Assembly: GCA_016124575.1 (NCBI GenBank)
Contig: WGNM01000022.1
Span: 87,057 to 151,056, forward strand
Length of the DNA stretch: 64,000 nucleotides
From: Cryomorphaceae bacterium
GTDB lineage: Bacteria; Bacteroidota; Bacteroidia; Flavobacteriales_D; Sanyastnellaceae
Reading direction: 5' to 3'
Below, in pieces: positions 61,368 through 64,000 of this stretch. Position numbers and translations under genes: made by a program. The notes under the pieces were generated by a model. The model did not search any database, was not told the DNA's origin, and worked only from the letters and a program-made list of their open reading frames with translations. The number at the start of each line of letters is the position of its first letter. Position 1 is the first letter of the stretch.

Positions 61368-61937
61368 TTGGAGCAGATCAGGCACATAATGAAGCAGATG
61401 ATTGCTATTTCGGAAGATGAACTCAACGACTTCCTATCTCAATCGGTATCCAAAACGTTCAAACGAAATGAAACGATCAGCCAACCAAATGTTGTCCCGA
61501 ATGAGATATTCTTCATCATCAAAGGTTTGATACGCGTTATGATTACAGACAACGAAGGAAATGAACACACGGTTCACTTTGCGTTGGAAAATCAATTTAT
61601 TTCAGATTACTCCAACTTCATGCAAAAGCAACCTTCATTTTACACCTTGCAAGCACTTGAAGAAACACAGGTCGTTGTTTTGCCGCGCTCAGCCATTGAA
61701 TGGGGGTATAAAAATTTACAAGAAGGCGAAAAAATGGGGCGACTCATCGCAGAATACTATTTCATCTATCAAGACAATCGGATTAAAAATACGTTTTCAA
61801 GGACACCAAAACAGCGTTACGACACAATTACAGATGTTTTTCCAAATATTCACAACCGAGCACCCCAGCACATGATTGCTTCATACTTGGGGATAACACC
61901 CGTCCATTTAAGTCGACTTAAAAAATCCTCCCGATAG
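61368..61937 (+). CDS. Crp/Fnr-family transcriptional regulator
   Basis: This 189-residue protein has a cyclic-nucleotide-binding-like barrel (RNETISQPNVVPNEIFFIIKGLIRVMITDNEGNEHTVHFALENQFISDYSNF...) and a C-terminal winged helix (APQHMIASYLGITPVHLSRLKK). The barrel lacks the R-x-A-x-x cAMP-binding residues, as in many Bacteroidota members. The start is uncertain: TTG 61368 gives MEQIRHIM..., with 61320 (TTG) and 61389 (ATG) as alternatives. It precedes an SRPBCC gene and a membrane gene that it may control. Confidence 0.82.
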   Translation: MEQIRHIMKQMIAISEDELNDFLSQSVSKTFKRNETISQPNVVPNEIFFIIKGLIRVMITDNEGNEHTVHFALENQFISDYSNFMQKQPSFYTLQALEETQVVVLPRSAIEWGYKNLQEGEKMGRLIAEYYFIYQDNRIKNTFSRTPKQRYDTITDVFPNIHNRAPQHMIASYLGITPVHLSRLKKSSR

Positions 61938-62022
61938 CCTTTGACCTGAAAGTCTAAACAAATGTTATCGTACAGTCTATAACCGACCGCGAAATTTGCA
62001 TTCTATTTCAGATCAAATAACA

Positions 62023-62562
62023 ATGACAAATTTCATGATCACCTTCGCACTATTTTCCACAAGCTTTTCTATCCTTGCGCAAGAAATCAAGACAACCTCC
62101 ATTCTGTGGCCAGAAAAATATGAGCCCGACAACAGTAAGTTTTACGTTGAAAACGAAATAGAAATCAACGCTGCTTCAGACATCGTATGGGACATTTTAG
62201 TAGACGCCCTAAGATGGGAATCTTGGTATGAGGGAGCCAAAGATGTTTCGCTAAAAGATAAAACAGCAACAATTCTACAAAACAACTCCATCTTTGAATG
62301 GAAAACCATGGGTCTGACCTTTGAATCCACCATTCAGCAATATGAACCCCACCGCCTTTTGGCGTGGGAATCAAAAAAGAAAAGCATTCAAGGATTTCAT
62401 GTTTGGCTCATCATTCCGACTGAGAACGGATGCAAAGTTATTACTGCCGAATCTCAAAACGGTTGGCTGACATTTTTTGAAAAGACCTTTCAACCTAAAA
62501 AATTAAAAAGACTGCACGACATTTGGCTTGCCGAACTCAAAGCAAAAAGTGAAAATCAATGA
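62023..62562 (+). CDS. Exported SRPBCC-domain protein
   Basis: This 179-residue protein starts with a hydrophobic signal (MTNFMITFALFSTSFSILAQ) and then has the START-like pattern FYVENEIEINAASDIVWDILVDALRWESWYEGAKDVSL ... FEWKTMGLTFESTIQQYEPHRLLAWESKKKSIQGFHVWLIIPTENGCKVITAESQ. Such proteins bind small hydrophobic ligands. The start at 62023 follows the signal-peptide logic. It ends 4 nt into the next gene (ATGA), so the two are translated together. Confidence 0.75.
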   Translation: MTNFMITFALFSTSFSILAQEIKTTSILWPEKYEPDNSKFYVENEIEINAASDIVWDILVDALRWESWYEGAKDVSLKDKTATILQNNSIFEWKTMGLTFESTIQQYEPHRLLAWESKKKSIQGFHVWLIIPTENGCKVITAESQNGWLTFFEKTFQPKKLKRLHDIWLAELKAKSENQ

Positions 62563-63350
62563 TGACATTCATTCAAGACCTCAAAACAAGAAACGAAACC
62601 CTATTTTACTTCGGTTTAGCGTGCTTGGTCATCGCACTGGTGTTTCTGGTATTGACAAAAACCACTTCGATCCAAGTTTATGGCGTGAATGCCTACTTCA
62701 AGCCTTTCAAATTTGCATTCTCAACTTTTTTATTCGCATGGGCAATGGGTTGGTATTGCCACCATCTGCCAAACTTCAATATCCACTTGTACAATTGGTC
62801 GGTGATGCTATTGCTGGGCTTTGAAATCGTTTATATCACCTTAATGGCGAGCAAAGGACAAACTTCTCATTACAATTTAACGACTTCATTTTACGCCACA
62901 ATGTTTTCACTAATGGCTGTGGCAGCCACCTTGGTAACCCTTTACACAGCTTATGTTGGCGTGTTGTTCTTCACACAATCATTTCCAGAGTTGCCAACCT
63001 ATTATTTGTGGGCCATTCGCTTGGGCATAATGATTTTTGTGATTTTCTCTTTTGAGGGGTTTGCAATGGGTTCAAAACTAAGTCATACCGTAGGGGCTAT
63101 CAACGACAACTCCAATTGGTTCATTGTAGGTTGGAGCAAAACCGTCGGCGATTTGAGAGTGTCACACTTCATCGGCATGCACGCCTTGCAAGTGCTGCCT
63201 ATTTTATCATTCTACGTTCTTAAAAACACGAAAGCCACCATTCTCGTATCATTGCTATACGGAACGCTAGCATTGGCAACACTCGTCCAAGCCCTGCAGG
63301 GCAAACCTTTACTTCCAGCGAAACAAGATCATAAGGAAACGATCAACTAA
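62559..63350 (+). CDS. Multi-pass membrane protein of unknown function
   Basis: This 263-residue protein has about seven hydrophobic segments and a short polar C-terminus. Conserved-looking pieces are KPFKFAFSTFLFAWAMGWYCHHLP, GFEIVYITLMASKGQTSHYN, AIRLGIMIFVIFSFEGFAMGSKLSHTVG and LRVSHFIGMHALQVLPILSFYVL, with several histidines inside or beside helices. No named family was recognised. It overlaps the SRPBCC gene by 4 nt and is probably under the same control. Confidence 0.7.
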   Translation: MMTFIQDLKTRNETLFYFGLACLVIALVFLVLTKTTSIQVYGVNAYFKPFKFAFSTFLFAWAMGWYCHHLPNFNIHLYNWSVMLLLGFEIVYITLMASKGQTSHYNLTTSFYATMFSLMAVAATLVTLYTAYVGVLFFTQSFPELPTYYLWAIRLGIMIFVIFSFEGFAMGSKLSHTVGAINDNSNWFIVGWSKTVGDLRVSHFIGMHALQVLPILSFYVLKNTKATILVSLLYGTLALATLVQALQGKPLLPAKQDHKETIN

Positions 63351-63466
63351 ATAACATTCAAGACCTGGAAACACGACAAAAACGCATTGACGAAAACATC
63401 AATAAGACAACTCAAAAACACTAGTTGACATTATAGCTGTGTGAAAGTTCGGTGTCATAAAAAAAC

Positions 63467-63474
63467 TAACTTTG
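63467..63474 (+). promoter_or_regulatory. -7 element TAACTTTG
   Basis: A full consensus match about 28 nt before the ATG of the truncated exported-protein gene. Confidence 0.45.
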
Positions 63475-63502
63475 GTTTCACGAACTATAACAAACTATCA
63501 AA

Positions 63503-63940
63503 ATGATTAAAAGACTATTTCACACCTTTGTCTTCATCTTATTATGCACTACTTCTATAGGTCAGTCAGACGGGAATAATTACCTTTTTAAGGAACCAAA
63601 AATTCGCTTTCAATGGGACATTGGTAAGAGCTACTTCACACATTCCTATCGTAGCAATACAACAATAGATTACAATTTAATTGGCAATACGGTAGACTTT
63701 GTTGGAATTGTTGTCAAAAACAGACTTAATATATCGGTAGGTGGGAATTTTGTTACATCCACCCCGCAAAAATTCGAATATTTTGATGGTTCTGATACAT
63801 CAGCGGTCAGGATGCTCGATTATGGAAATTTTTACTTTAAACTCGAGCCTTTGGTGTTTAATTGTAGTGGTCGGGAAAAACTGGACAAGTTGAATGAAAT
63901 CAACAAATCCATAAATTTCCCTTATGAAACGCGAACGTAG
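63503..63940 (+). pseudogene. Exported protein gene truncated by an IS3-family insertion
   Basis: The first 120 residues have a signal peptide (IKRLFHTFVFILLCTTSIGQ) and a strand-rich body (FQWDIGKSYFTHSYRSNTTIDYNLIGNTVDFVGIVVKNRLNISVGGNFV) that looks like the start of an outer-membrane barrel. From about 63863 the frame runs into the IS3-type left end and ends with non-homologous CSGREKLDKLNEINKS. The original C-terminus must lie beyond the element. Confidence 0.6.
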
Positions 63941-64000
63941 AAAATTCACCAATGCTTTCAAAACCGAAGTTGTTCTTGAAGCGCTGAAAGAAAAGCTAAC
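63863..64000 (+). mobile_element. IS3-family-like element, left end, runs off the window
   Basis: TGTAGTGGTCGGGAAAAACT at 63863 has the look of an IS3-type terminal repeat (TG start, GGGAAAA, CTGGACA). An OrfA-like frame starts 61 nt later. The right end is outside the window, so the exact limits and the target duplication cannot be checked. Confidence 0.6.
63924..64000 (+). CDS. IS3-family transposase OrfA, 3' end outside the window
   Basis: The frame from ATG 63924 reads MKRERRKFTNAFKTEVVLEALKEKLT up to base 64000. This is the HTH_Tnp_1-type N-terminus of IS3 OrfA proteins (RRKFTxxFKxxVxLEAxK). The rest lies beyond the window. It fits with the terminal repeat 61 nt upstream. Confidence 0.75.
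   Translation, partial: MKRERRKFTNAFKTEVVLEALKEKL

Noticed and set aside
51503..63458. AAGTTCGGTGTCAT occurs near 51505 and near 63445
   Set aside because: An isolated 14-mer with unrelated flanks; chance is sufficient.
1..64000. CRISPR arrays, tRNA or rRNA genes
   Set aside because: No regularly spaced direct repeats were seen, and no tRNA or rRNA signature could be recognised by eye; a covariance scan would settle it.

Overview
This window looks like a chromosomal segment of a Bacteroidota bacterium, probably order Flavobacteriales (a Cryomorphaceae-like lineage is my guess and is not proven by the sequence). The evidence is consistent. Four secreted proteins carry C-terminal type IX secretion (T9SS) sorting domains. 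Many genes are preceded by the Bacteroidota -7 promoter element TAnnTTTG or a close variant, instead of E. coli-type boxes. Shine-Dalgarno sequences are mostly absent, and TTG/GTG starts occur. Typical Bacteroidota gene orders are present, such as rsfS-ftsH-cdsA-psd, pyrE-SRPBCC divergent from a Nudix gene, and cinA-rpmB. I see no rRNA, tRNA, CRISPR array or prophage.

Layout. 1-7.6 kb: a rightward run with the 3' part of an N-acetylmuramoyl-L-alanine amidase, an MCE/MlaD lipid-transport protein, a two-gene Fe-S oxidoreductase (HdrD/LutA-like), a FabG-type reductase, a membrane VWA protein and a YdcF/DUF218 protein. 7.6-16.2 kb: leftward rpmB and cinA, a rightward DUF4197 lipoprotein and a T9SS cargo with Asp-box repeats, then the leftward operon rsfS-ftsH-cdsA-psd (ribosome silencing, membrane proteolysis, phospholipid synthesis). 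16.2-23 kb: birA facing SRPBCC and pyrE, a Nudix gene divergent from pyrE, then a leftward run of conserved hypothetical, DUF3822, rsmD, coaD and a cysteine-less thioredoxin-like lipid/secreted protein. 23-33 kb: a LolC/E-type permease with an inserted PKD-like domain, cystathionine beta-synthase, rocD, a RecD-like helicase, hemerythrin, idh and ndk. 33-46.4 kb: NamZ-family hydrolase, SGNH and S41 secreted enzymes, pdeM, tandem beta-barrel-like paralogues, an IS1595-like insertion, aconitase, a MacB-type permease, a cyanophycinase-like protein and a peroxiredoxin. 46.4-56.5 kb: ppk1-ppx (polyphosphate synthesis and breakdown), TlpA-type thioredoxin, isoaspartyl peptidase, and two more T9SS cargos (a secreted CPPC thioredoxin and an esterase). 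56.6-64 kb: a LytS/LytTR two-component pair followed by an accessory zone with two decayed toxin-antitoxin loci (parDE and higBA), tandem paralogous membrane proteins of unknown function, a Crp/Fnr regulator with an SRPBCC and a membrane gene, and a secreted-protein gene cut by an IS3-family element that runs off the end.

The core is housekeeping: TCA cycle (acn, idh), nucleotide metabolism (pyrE, ndk), cofactors (coaD, birA), translation (rpmB, rsmD, rsfS), envelope lipids and polyphosphate. The most notable points are: (1) at least six genes whose start codon lies exactly 4 nt after a -7 promoter element, implying leaderless mRNAs; (2) a PKD-like domain inserted in a lipoprotein-release permease; (3) an IS1595-like element with near-perfect terminal repeats whose transposase lacks the usual acidic catalytic motifs, and which has split a gene from its apparent promoter; (4) a higBA locus with a doubly nonsense-mutated toxin beside an intact antitoxin and a perfect palindromic operator; (5) a roughly 90-nt potentially structured element ahead of the permease; and (6) a 24-bp perfect palindrome between converging genes. 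I found no clear new defence or metabolic system.
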